Part shown: one piece after another, positions 1-7,150 of the stretch | Layout of the letters: the number at the start of each line of letters is the position of its first letter | How positions within the stretch are numbered: the stretch's first letter is position 1 | Source: Chryseobacterium sp. OV279 | GTDB lineage: Bacteria; Bacteroidota; Bacteroidia; Flavobacteriales; Weeksellaceae | Direction of reading: 5' to 3' | DNA: 64,000 nt | NCBI RefSeq assembly: GCF_900128945.1 | Contig: NZ_FQUD01000004.1 | Coordinates: 434,001 to 498,000, forward strand | Translations under genes and position numbers: made by a program | Notes under the pieces: model-generated | Database searches by the model: none | Told to the model about the DNA's origin: nothing | The model's input: only the letters and a program-made list of their open reading frames with translations

Positions 1-436
1 CAGCTTCTTTCACATAAAAATTGTTCTGGGATGCCGTTTGATACATTAGATTATCCCATAAAACGCTGAGCTGGTCTTTAGAGGTGGCTTGACAAGCGTT
101 GATTGCTGCACTTTCTTCCAGCACGGTCAGCTCTTCCTGTTTTGAAATTTTTCTTCCTATTTTCAGAATGTCAGCGTAACCTCCTTCTTCTATCTTAAGT
201 TCCGTTTCAAAACCCGCAGGATTGAAAGACTTTGAAGCGCGTTCCATAGCCTGGAATTTAACCAGTGCAGAATCAGCAGGGTTGATATAAGAATCGAAAT
301 AGCTGGTTAAACCTTTCTGAGGTCTGTGAATGAAACCTAAGTTTTTTTCTTTAGTTTCTGTTAATTGAGGATTTCTAAGGCTTACAAATCTGAAAAGAGT
401 TTGTGAAGCGTTGTTAGTTGTGTCGTTTGTTGCCAT
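1..436 (-). CDS. Unknown protein, truncated at left edge
   Basis: The reading frame starts at the ATG at 436 and stays open to the window edge, so about 145 residues are visible and the C-terminus is missing. The visible part is soluble, with no signal peptide or membrane segment; it begins MATNDTTNNASQTLFRFVSL and looks largely helical with charged stretches. I do not recognise a family. It lies 27 bp downstream of a tail-fibre-like gene on the same strand and is probably co-transcribed with it from the promoter near 2649. The context suggests a structural or accessory protein of a phage-tail-like cluster, but that is inference only. Confidence 0.75.
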   Translation of the reverse strand, partial: MATNDTTNNASQTLFRFVSLRNPQLTETKEKNLGFIHRPQKGLTSYFDSYINPADSALVKFQAMERASKSFNPAGFETELKIEEGGYADILKIGRKISKQEELTVLEESAAINACQATSKDQLSVLWDNLMYQTASQNNFYVKEA

Positions 437-463
437 TTTAATATTGTGTTGTTGTTTTTGTTA

Positions 464-1729
464 TTAATCAGTTCTTTTTGTGTATTCCAGGGTGATGCTG
501 AAGGAGTTAATGACAGAGTAATCGTAATCAGGTTCTTTCAGAAATTCAATTTTGATGAGTTTTGTTTCTACGGAGATGAAAATCTGGCTTCTCCATTGGT
601 TGCCGGCGAATGCCATATCCAAAGCCCACCATTCGGTAAACATTTCATTGGAAATGATGGTTTCAATGTCCGGAATATACTTTCCGAGATCGATCTCTCC
701 CGTTCTTGGAATCTGGTCAAAAAACAGAGTTTGTCTGTAAACCGGTTTACCATTGATCCAGGTTCCTTCCGTTCTTACTTCCTCGCGGGTATAGGACATT
801 TTTTTGTCTACATACTGCTTCTGGATATAGTCGTTTGCTTCTGCATAATCACCGTAATATTGTACTCCCGAGAGTCCTCTGGGTTTTTGAGAAGAGTCAA
901 TATGGCTGATCATGATTGGTTGCTCCAGATTGGAATCTATAATAATTCCTTTCATATCTCTGCCATTGTGATAAGCCAGAGTAGTTCTTGCCTGATCCAT
1001 AGCAAGCTGGGAAGAAGGACCGGATACATAAAGAGCATCATTGGAAAGATCTATCCGGGACATGATCATATTTTGCTGCGTGTTCAAAGAGGCGAAGGAC
1101 ATTCCTGAAGGATAAAACCCGATTTCATTTTTTACCCCTGTATCTATGTTATTTCTGTAGATAAGATTGTTTTCTTCAGGCTGCTCCGTCATCAGTTCCA
1201 GATTTCCTGAGATAGGCTTGCTGGCTTGTGTTCCGGATAATGGGATATACGTTCCGGAAGAGACAGATTTAGCTTCCCATCCGATAGTTCCGTCATCTTT
1301 CGCTACAAGATTTCTGCTGAAATTGAGGTTCGCTGCTGGAAGATTAGAGACAATGAGTCCCGAAGTTTTAATATTTCCTGCTACCTCAAGCATTTCCGAA
1401 GGGTTCTGCGTTCCAAGCCCTGTTCTATTATTACTGTGATAAATGCCGCTGCTTGTAAGGCTGGATCCGTTCCAGTAAGGAATATTATAAGACTGCAGAT
1501 TGAGTTTGGAATAACCGGGAATATCCCCATTTTGGGCAATAATATAAAAGCCGGTTCCTGCCTGTGGCTTATTAAGTTTAGCATTTAAAGCATCTTTCAG
1601 TCCGCTGATGTTATCCTGGGCAATGCTTTCCTCTTTATGCCAGTAAGCATCCTGCCATTCCCAGAACTGTTCCTGAGTAGGGATATCTCCGTTCTCGAAA
1701 TATTGTTTTATTTCCTGTTTTGTTTTCAT
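464..1729 (-). CDS. Tail-fibre-like protein with FENGD-PTQ-FWEWQD N-terminal module
   Basis: This 421-residue protein has no signal peptide. Residues 1-35 (MKTKQEIKQYFENGDIPTQE, then FWEWQDAYWHKEE) are nearly identical to the start of the neighbour at 1748-2389, whereas the rest differs entirely. Residues 45-160 are rich in Gly, Ser and Asn, with phrases such as GLGTQNPSEMLEVAGNIKTS that are typical of tail-fibre or adhesin shafts. The C-terminal third looks beta-rich. A fixed N-terminal attachment module with a variable distal part is what one expects of tail fibres or other receptor-binding proteins. It sits 18 bp downstream of the LRR protein gene in one operon. The function assignment is by architecture, not by a recognised named family. 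Confidence 0.6.
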   Translation of the reverse strand: MKTKQEIKQYFENGDIPTQEQFWEWQDAYWHKEESIAQDNISGLKDALNAKLNKPQAGTGFYIIAQNGDIPGYSKLNLQSYNIPYWNGSSLTSSGIYHSNNRTGLGTQNPSEMLEVAGNIKTSGLIVSNLPAANLNFSRNLVAKDDGTIGWEAKSVSSGTYIPLSGTQASKPISGNLELMTEQPEENNLIYRNNIDTGVKNEIGFYPSGMSFASLNTQQNMIMSRIDLSNDALYVSGPSSQLAMDQARTTLAYHNGRDMKGIIIDSNLEQPIMISHIDSSQKPRGLSGVQYYGDYAEANDYIQKQYVDKKMSYTREEVRTEGTWINGKPVYRQTLFFDQIPRTGEIDLGKYIPDIETIISNEMFTEWWALDMAFAGNQWRSQIFISVETKLIKIEFLKEPDYDYSVINSFSITLEYTKRTD

Positions 1730-1747
1730 TGTTGCTTTATTTGATTT

Positions 1748-2389
1748 TTACATATCAAAGATTAAGGTTCCGCCGGTAACCCTTGTGTTTGCTCCAAATG
1801 CATCAGGATAATATTGCGTGGCTCTGTCCAGTAGTACAGAGGATAAACCCGGGTTAAAATTGAAGGCATTCGGCCTGATCAGGGTAACACTTGGAGGTAC
1901 GTACAATGACTTAAGCTTATTATAAGCAAAGGCAGAATCTTTAATTTCTTTGACGCTTTCAGGGATTACCACTGAAGTCAGCTCATTGTTTTCAAAAGCA
2001 CGCTCGCCAATAATGGATACATTTCCTGTAATGGTTAAGGTTTTAACTGCGTTGCCACGAAAAGCATCAGCTCCGATGGTAAGTATGCTGTCAGTAAGGA
2101 TTACTTCAGATATCCCCAATGAATTGGCAAATAGATCGGGAATATGCAGTGTTCCTGGTTTGATAAAGATCCTTCTGACCTGCAAATGAGCCAGCGAAGC
2201 GTTTCCTGATTCATCTGTCTCGGCATAAAAGTCATTGAAACGTGGAAATCCGTTTTCCAGACCTGTAATTTTGGACATTTCTATCTTCTCATCCTTATGC
2301 CAGTAAGAGTCTTGCCATTCCCAGAAATGGTCTTGTGTAGGCTTGTCTCCATTCTCGAATTTGAGCCTTAATTCTTGTTTTGTTTTCAT
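1748..2389 (-). CDS. BspA-type leucine-rich-repeat protein with tail-fibre-like N-terminus
   Basis: This is a 213-residue protein. Residues 1-36 carry the same module as the next gene (FENGDKPTQD, FWEWQDSYWHKDE). Residues of roughly 70-200 are BspA/LRR_5-type repeats, recognisable by recurring I-G-x-x-A-F and V-x-I-P-x-S-V-x-x-I segments (for example GERAFENNELTSVVIPESVK). Such repeats form solenoids that bind proteins or surfaces. There is no signal peptide, so export by Sec is unlikely; delivery as part of a particle would fit. It is the first gene of the operon read from the dyad promoter at 2649-2682, with a long leader of about 250 nt. A binding or tip role is inferred. Confidence 0.65.
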   Translation of the reverse strand: MKTKQELRLKFENGDKPTQDHFWEWQDSYWHKDEKIEMSKITGLENGFPRFNDFYAETDESGNASLAHLQVRRIFIKPGTLHIPDLFANSLGISEVILTDSILTIGADAFRGNAVKTLTITGNVSIIGERAFENNELTSVVIPESVKEIKDSAFAYNKLKSLYVPPSVTLIRPNAFNFNPGLSSVLLDRATQYYPDAFGANTRVTGGTLIFDM

Positions 2390-2648
2390 AATAAAAACAC
2401 TGTGATTTTGTTTTGGGTTAATAAATAGGTTATATTTTGAAGAGTCTTTTTACAAAAGCTCTTAAAGGTTTTAGTTTTTTAAGTGGTAGAACTTATGCCC
2501 ACTTGTGCATTTCATGTTGTGATTCATTTTTTATGTTTCTTGGTTAGTTTTTGACATAGTTCTGGCTGTCCGGCATTTTGTGAATGATGGATTCAAAGGG
2601 GTGTTTGAATGATGATGGGGTGATGTCGGGTGTCTTGATTTGGTGTTT

Positions 2649-2682
2649 CAAAGATAATTCCGGACAGCGTCAGAACTTGTCG
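2649..2682 (-). promoter_or_regulatory. Dyad promoter, copy 1
   Basis: The minus strand has TATCTTTG at 2656-2649, matching the Bacteroidota -7 box TAnnTTTG. Exactly 11 bp upstream is the 15-bp dyad at 2668-2682 (plus-strand reading CGTCA-GAACT-TGTCG). The dyad covers the position where a -33 element would lie, so an activator or alternative sigma factor probably recognises it. The same layout recurs three more times in the next 2.5 kb. It drives the LRR and tail-fibre-like operon. Confidence 0.75.
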
Positions 2683-2732
2683 TGATAAAATTAAATTTAA
2701 GCTGAGTTTGGGATAAGTAATTAAGATTAAAA

Positions 2733-2891
2733 GTTGGAAGATGGAAGCTGGAGGATGGAAGTTACTGTTTGGTATTAAATATTTAACAATTCCTTTTAAA
2801 TGTATTGAAGTCGTTTTAAAAAGATGAATAAAATATCCCGTATTTCTATCTTTGACCTTCAATAACTTCCTTCTTCGGGCTTCTGACTTCC
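2733..2891. repeat. MITE-like GGAAG-ended repeat, copy 1
   Basis: A 159-bp non-coding block whose two ends are GGAAG-rich inverted repeats (left GGAAGATGGAAGCTGG, right end the complement of a GGAAGTCAGAAGCC-type sequence). A second copy at 20717-20866 lies in the opposite orientation and aligns along its whole length, including the inner TTGAAGT and CAATAACTTCC blocks. The size, inverted ends and intergenic position fit a miniature inverted-repeat element. No transposase is in the window. Confidence 0.55.
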
Positions 2892-2937
2892 TTACATCAT
2901 GATAAAACTGAAATGTCTTATCCCGAGCTCATGTTAT

Positions 2938-3183
2938 TTAGTAAATATCTTCTTCAGGAATACCATCTGTGAAATCTTCCCTGAAAAAGTTTTCAATGTC
3001 GTTGAGATAGTTCTCATAGTCCATCTCTGCATGTTCAATGTCGCTCCATTCAATAGTATAGAGATCTTCATCGAAAAGTATATCTGGATTGTGATCTGGT
3101 GTTTCCATGTTGGGTGTCTTAAAGTTGAGGTTATGTTTTAAACATATTTCTGGCTGTCCAGCATTGATAAATGGTGAATTCAA
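2938..3183 (-). CDS. Small acidic protein of unknown function
   Basis: This 81-residue ORF has a strongly acidic second half (ETPDHNPDILFDEDLYTIEW, then many Asp and Glu) and ends EEDIY. I recognise no family. It has its own copy of the dyad promoter (3234-3267), which argues that it is a real, regulated gene. The start is uncertain: ATG at 3183 gives 81 residues, while an internal ATG at 3108 would give 56 residues and leave an upstream short ORF (3138-3164, MLDSQKYV) as a leader peptide. A related short ORF precedes the LRR operon. It could be a chaperone or adaptor for a neighbouring product, but nothing shows this. Confidence 0.55.
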   Translation of the reverse strand: MNSPFINAGQPEICLKHNLNFKTPNMETPDHNPDILFDEDLYTIEWSDIEHAEMDYENYLNDIENFFREDFTDGIPEEDIY

Positions 3184-3233
3184 AGGCTTTTTAAAATTTT
3201 AATGATTGTTTTTTTGTGTCTTTGTTTATACTC

Positions 3234-3267
3234 CAAAAGTAGTGGGAGAAGACGACAAAACTTGACG
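3234..3267 (-). promoter_or_regulatory. Dyad promoter, copy 2
   Basis: The minus-strand box TACTTTTG (3241-3234) lies 11 bp from the dyad at 3253-3267 (plus-strand reading CGACA-AAACT-TGACG). It lies 51 bp upstream of the ATG at 3183. Confidence 0.75.
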
Positions 3268-3340
3268 TGTTTTAAAAACTTTTTTTATTTTTTAAATATT
3301 ATCTTTTAAGCTTATATTGAGTTATTATAAGGTAAAAAGC

Positions 3341-4378
3341 TTATATTTTATTTCTGATCAGTTTCTGTACAATCTGATTCAGTGTTTCCCTGTTATCATC
3401 AATATAGCTCAATCCCGCCTGGATCAGATTTTCAATGTTCGACCTTCTTACATTGTCCATACCCGGAGATGCATTTTTTAAGGATGGATTCAGCCGGTAA
3501 TAATTTTTCTGATTCCGTTGTCCTAAAGTCTGGAACATCTGACAAAGCTGATAATCTACCGTTTCAGCATTCGCAGACATCAGAATATCAATGATGGGAT
3601 TTACCCAGCCTATCTTTCCGGATTTCTGTAATTTTTTAAAAGAATAAGGTCTTGCCTCAATCCCCGTTCCGATAGAAACAATGATCATATCGTTCACGCC
3701 GGGATGATTGGCTTTCTGATGATTCTTCAATACTTCCGCAAAAGGAATTTTTCTCGCCTCAGCATAAGCACAGAGAGCAGGATTATTGGCAAACATACCG
3801 CCGTCTATCAGACTGAAAATCTGTCCGTACATAGATTTGATCTGTACCGGGCTGAAGTAAGTAGGTGCCGCCGATGTCGCTCTGCAGATATCCTTTACAT
3901 AAAAATTATCTGTGCTCAGATTGGCTTCCCACGAATTGAAAAGCTTGGCTCTTCTGTTTTCTATATCATAACTGGTGATTAAGCATGGTTTTATAAATTC
4001 TTTAAGTTCTAAGTGTCCAAAAAAGTCATTCAAATTTTTTTCAAGTGATTCCTGGGGAATTTTTTCATTCAGAAGGCCAAACGGATTGACCAGCTTTTCC
4101 CAGAAAGAAACCTGGAAGATGTCGCCGCCCCTTTCAGCGTATAATTCCAGCCCTTTCTGGATAGAATATTTCGCTTTTCGGTGTTCATCGGGACATAGAA
4201 TAATAGAAGCAATCAGTCCTCCTGTGCTGCTTCCGGCTACCAGATCAAAATAATCACCGAGTTTGGCTCCCGGATTATCATGATACTGAAGCTGTTCTTC
4301 TATGTAGCGGAGAATAATGCAGGTAATAATACCCCTTATTCCGCCCCCGTCCAAAGAAAGAATGGTTGTCTTTTTCAT
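3341..4378 (-). CDS. Patatin-like phospholipase
   Basis: This 345-residue cytoplasmic-type protein belongs to the patatin family, whose members hydrolyse acyl groups from phospholipids or other lipids with a Ser-Asp dyad. The oxyanion motif DGGGIRG is at residues 10-16, the nucleophile elbow G-S-S-T-G at 49-53 (Ser51), and the Asp motif is seen as DGGMFANNPA near residue 192. There is no signal peptide and no extra N- or C-terminal domain. It stands alone behind its own dyad promoter (4507-4540). Patatins occur as effectors of secretion and anti-phage systems as well as in lipid metabolism. Here the shared promoter with tail-like genes hints at an effector role, which is inference. Confidence 0.85.
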   Translation of the reverse strand: MKKTTILSLDGGGIRGIITCIILRYIEEQLQYHDNPGAKLGDYFDLVAGSSTGGLIASIILCPDEHRKAKYSIQKGLELYAERGGDIFQVSFWEKLVNPFGLLNEKIPQESLEKNLNDFFGHLELKEFIKPCLITSYDIENRRAKLFNSWEANLSTDNFYVKDICRATSAAPTYFSPVQIKSMYGQIFSLIDGGMFANNPALCAYAEARKIPFAEVLKNHQKANHPGVNDMIIVSIGTGIEARPYSFKKLQKSGKIGWVNPIIDILMSANAETVDYQLCQMFQTLGQRNQKNYYRLNPSLKNASPGMDNVRRSNIENLIQAGLSYIDDNRETLNQIVQKLIRNKI

Positions 4379-4506
4379 GTGATGTTTTGTTGGTTTTTAA
4401 AAGATAAACTAAGGTCCTGAGACAACTAAAACCAACGTTCTGCCCTTGAAAACAGATGCTGGTTTTAGTATTGAGATCTCAGTTTACTAACGTTTTTCTT
4501 ATAAAA

Positions 4507-4540
4507 CAAAGGTAGGCCTGGGAAGCGACAGAACTTGTCG
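4507..4540 (-). promoter_or_regulatory. Dyad promoter, copy 3 (patatin gene)
   Basis: The minus-strand box TACCTTTG (4514-4507) lies 11 bp from a perfect dyad at 4526-4540 (CGACA-GAACT-TGTCG; 5-bp arms, 5-bp spacer). The leader to the patatin ATG is about 120 nt. Confidence 0.78.
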
Positions 4541-4569
4541 TATTATAATTATTTTCAAATAATAGGGAA

Positions 4570-5070
4570 TTAAAATAGAATATAATTCTGCTTATCCCTC
4601 GGCATCTTTGATAGCGTTCGCCAAGTCGTTTTCACAAGGCCTTTTTTAGTCTGGATATTCTTTTTTTCGAAGTGAGGAAGGTCCTTGAAAGTCTTCCAGT
4701 TTCCGCCCCAGTCCCAGCCGTGTCTGGCAAAAATCTTGACGCACTCATACCAGTCGGCTACCTGATCGTTATCCCAGTCTTTTGCCGTATCCCAGCTTGC
4801 TGTTTTTCCATCAATCATAAGGCAGATATCCACAGCAAGTCCATAGTTGTGAATGCTCTGTCCCGCTTTGGCATTGGTAACCTTTTTGCCCGCCGTAATT
4901 CTTCCGATGGCATATAGTTTTTCCTGTTCCTCGAAAGATCTCAAGCCTTGTGTTATTCTGATTTTTGCTCTTCCGGTAAGGGCTTCATCGCATTCTTTGA
5001 TGATTTGTTTTACTTCATCTCTTACGGAAGGGTGCAGTTTGTTGATTCTCTCTGTGGTTACTTTGTCCAT
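4570..5070 (-). CDS. M15-family peptidase, L-alanyl-D-glutamate endopeptidase-like (endolysin type)
   Basis: This 166-residue protein has the zinc signature of peptidase M15/VanY-type enzymes: S72-x-H74-x-x-G77-x-A79-x-D81 (SIHNYGLAVD), and a late histidine in LPHFE. It resembles CwlK-like and phage endolysins that cut peptide bonds in peptidoglycan stems. There is no signal peptide, so it needs lysis, a holin or particle delivery to reach the wall. It has its own dyad promoter 20 bp upstream, linking it to the tail-like cluster. It could be a lysis enzyme of a tailocin or prophage remnant, or an injected cell-wall effector. Confidence 0.85.
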   Translation of the reverse strand: MDKVTTERINKLHPSVRDEVKQIIKECDEALTGRAKIRITQGLRSFEEQEKLYAIGRITAGKKVTNAKAGQSIHNYGLAVDICLMIDGKTASWDTAKDWDNDQVADWYECVKIFARHGWDWGGNWKTFKDLPHFEKKNIQTKKGLVKTTWRTLSKMPRDKQNYILF

Positions 5071-5089
5071 GATGTATATTGTTATAATA

Positions 5090-5123
5090 CAAAAGTATAG
5101 ATCAGAGGCGACGAAACTTGACG
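5090..5123 (-). promoter_or_regulatory. Dyad promoter, copy 4 (M15 peptidase gene)
   Basis: The minus-strand box TACTTTTG (5097-5090) lies 11 bp from the dyad at 5109-5123 (plus-strand reading CGACG-AAACT-TGACG). The box ends 19 bp before the ATG, so the leader is very short. Confidence 0.75.
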
Positions 5124-5338
5124 TATTTAATTAAATTTTTAAATAAAAGATTTTATTATTTGTTAATAAATTACAGCTGGCGGAGCAATGATACAGGGTT
5201 TTATGACTATTTCAAATTAAGTTCGTATAGGGTCGGAAAAATGAATACAAGAAAAGAGAATTGACTGTATATTTGTAAAAAACTTGCTCATTAAGATTGA
5301 AAATTGAAATGAGAAACTGATAAAAACACAATATTTCA

Positions 5339-6922
5339 ATGCATACTATTTTACCTTTTTTTCTGGCAATGATAGCCGCTATCGTATTGCTGAATATGTG
5401 GGCCACTAAGTTGAAAATTGCTTACCCGATTCTGCTGGTCGTCTTCGGTCTGCTGGTCAGTTTTGTCCCGGTACTTCCCGTTGTAAAAGTAGATCCCGAT
5501 CTTATTTTCTTTATATTTTTACCACCCTTACTGTTTGAAGCTTCCTGGGCTATTTCCTTCAAGGAGATGAGAAGATGGTGGCGTATTATCGGCAGTTTTG
5601 CTTTTCTGGTAGTGTTTTTTACAGCATTGTCAGTAGCTGTGGCTGCCAATTATTTTATCCCCGGATTTACCATTGCTTTAGGATTTTTGCTGGGAGGAAT
5701 TGTTTCTCCGCCGGATGCTGTAAGTACCGGAGCCATTATGAAATTTGTAAAGATTCCAAAAACCACTTCTGCCATTCTTGAAGGAGAAAGTTTATTAAAT
5801 GATGCCTCTTCCCTTATTATTTTCCGCTTTGCGCTCATAGCCGTAGGAACCGGTCAGTTTGTGTGGCAGGAAGCTTCCCTGAGCTTTTTATGGATGGTCA
5901 TTGGCGGCGCGGGAATTGGGCTGCTGCTGGGGTGGATTTTCGTACAGGCTCATAAAAGACTCCCTACAGACGCCTCTTCTGATATTGCCATGACCCTTAT
6001 AGAGCCCTACATCATGTACTGGGTGGCAGAGCAGTTCCATAGTTCCGGAGTACTTGCCGTAGTGTGCGGAGGTTTGTTTATGTCAACAAGACGTCTCATA
6101 TTTTTGAATAGTGCGAGCAGAATAAAAGGACACAGTGTCTGGGAAAGCTTTGTATTCATCCTGAATGGGATCGTTTTCTTACTCATCGGTCTCGAGCTTC
6201 CTGAAATTGTAGGAGGTCTGCGTTCCGAAGGAATTCCTTTAGCAACAGCCATACAATATGGGATCCTCGTGACCGCTGTTCTTATTCTGGCGAGAATCAT
6301 CAGCGCCTATGCGGCCATGGTGGCTACCTATGTCTTTCGGCCAAGTGTTGCTCCAAGAGCGTCTACAAGAAGGAGAAGTCTGCTCATGCCCCTTTTTCTT
6401 GGCTGGACAGGGATGAGAGGGGTGGTTTCTCTGGCGGCGGCACTTGCTATTCCTATTACTCTTAGCAATGGTGAGCCTTTCCCTAACAGAAATTTAATAT
6501 TGTTTATCACATTTGTGGTCATCCTGCTTACTTTATTGGTACAGGGCCTTACTTTGCCTTATATTATCAACAAAGGAAAAGCATTTCGGGATTTTATGAA
6601 TGAAGAGGAAGAAGAAAAGACCAGATTGAAAATAAAACATGAACTGAAACAGCACGTCTATCAGTTCCTTAAAACAAAACATGAAAATGAACTGCAGGGA
6701 CATGCGGGGGTAGAAAGGATGCTGAAACACTGGGAAGAAAAAACAAAAGCCAATGATGACGGCTGGATGAATGAAAAAAATAAAATCATCTTTGTTGAAA
6801 TGCTGGAAGTGCAGAGACAGTATCTTTCAGAGCTGAATAAAGATGTTACCATCAATGAAGACGTGATCCGCCAGCAATTGTACCAGATTGACCTTGAAGA
6901 GGAGCGTCTGAAGATGATCTAA
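5339..6922 (+). CDS. CPA1-family Na+/H+ antiporter
   Basis: This 527-residue membrane protein has about a dozen hydrophobic segments up to residue ~410, then a hydrophilic, highly charged cytoplasmic tail of about 115 residues (with a run of Glu and Lys at 420-470). It has the CPA1 hallmarks: a PPDAV motif (Asp126) and GESLLNDASSL with Asn154-Asp155, the ion-binding pair. It should exchange cytoplasmic Na+ or K+ for protons at the inner membrane and so serve pH and salt homeostasis. It is monocistronic, with a hairpin terminator at 7007-7029, and is divergent from the M15 peptidase. Confidence 0.9.
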   Translation: MHTILPFFLAMIAAIVLLNMWATKLKIAYPILLVVFGLLVSFVPVLPVVKVDPDLIFFIFLPPLLFEASWAISFKEMRRWWRIIGSFAFLVVFFTALSVAVAANYFIPGFTIALGFLLGGIVSPPDAVSTGAIMKFVKIPKTTSAILEGESLLNDASSLIIFRFALIAVGTGQFVWQEASLSFLWMVIGGAGIGLLLGWIFVQAHKRLPTDASSDIAMTLIEPYIMYWVAEQFHSSGVLAVVCGGLFMSTRRLIFLNSASRIKGHSVWESFVFILNGIVFLLIGLELPEIVGGLRSEGIPLATAIQYGILVTAVLILARIISAYAAMVATYVFRPSVAPRASTRRRSLLMPLFLGWTGMRGVVSLAAALAIPITLSNGEPFPNRNLILFITFVVILLTLLVQGLTLPYIINKGKAFRDFMNEEEEEKTRLKIKHELKQHVYQFLKTKHENELQGHAGVERMLKHWEEKTKANDDGWMNEKNKIIFVEMLEVQRQYLSELNKDVTINEDVIRQQLYQIDLEEERLKMI

Positions 6923-7006
6923 ACGGAGAACCCGGGGTGGCAAATTGTTTGTAACAGCCCCTCTTAATTACAAAAATATTAATTATCAAAATTCTTCGGT
7001 TCAAGA

Positions 7007-7029
7007 TCCTCTGGTCATACACCAGAGGA
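7007..7029 (+). terminator. Hairpin downstream of antiporter gene
   Basis: Perfect 9-bp arms TCCTCTGGT / ACCAGAGGA surround a 5-nt loop, followed by a T-rich stretch. Likely the terminator of the antiporter gene. Confidence 0.6.
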
Positions 7030-7088
7030 ATATTTCCATTTTTCCTTCTTGCCTCTTAAAAAGCGTATTGTATCTGATAAAAACGATA

Positions 7089-7107
7089 TTGATATTAATT
7101 ATATCAA
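7089..7107. promoter_or_regulatory. Palindromic operator candidate upstream of dinB
   Basis: Perfect inverted repeat TTGATAT-TAATT-ATATCAA, with a further TTGATAT half-site at 7122-7128. It lies 44 bp upstream of the dinB start, in the only promoter region for the dinB-dnaE2 pair. It could bind a repressor controlling damage-induced polymerases. No LexA-like gene is adjacent. Confidence 0.5.
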
Positions 7108-7150
7108 CTTTAATGATTGATTTGATATAAAAAGTATCTAATTTTGTGAC

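Larger units (their letters stand above)
2390..2937. other. Long intergenic region with leader, short ORFs and MITE-like repeat
   Basis: No convincing protein gene lies here. From left to right on the plus strand it holds the leader of the LRR operon, two tiny minus-strand ORFs (2471-2527, 18 codons; 2544-2576, 10 codons, MPDSQNYVKN), a block resembling the start of the gene at 2938-3183, the dyad promoter at 2649-2682, and a 159-bp repeat at 2733-2891. None of the tiny ORFs can be confirmed as translated. Confidence 0.6.

Noticed and set aside
446..1108. Plus-strand open frame of 220 codons
   Set aside because: It lies antisense to the tail-fibre-like gene; the product has no recognisable motif.
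2593..2862. Minus-strand open frame of 89 codons
   Set aside because: It overlaps the dyad promoter and the MITE-like repeat, has no protein-like composition, and is interrupted by regulatory sites of the next gene.
7139..7146. TAATTTTG as the dinB -7 box
   Set aside because: It would put the transcript start at or after the GTG start codon, so it is uncertain and was not listed as a promoter.
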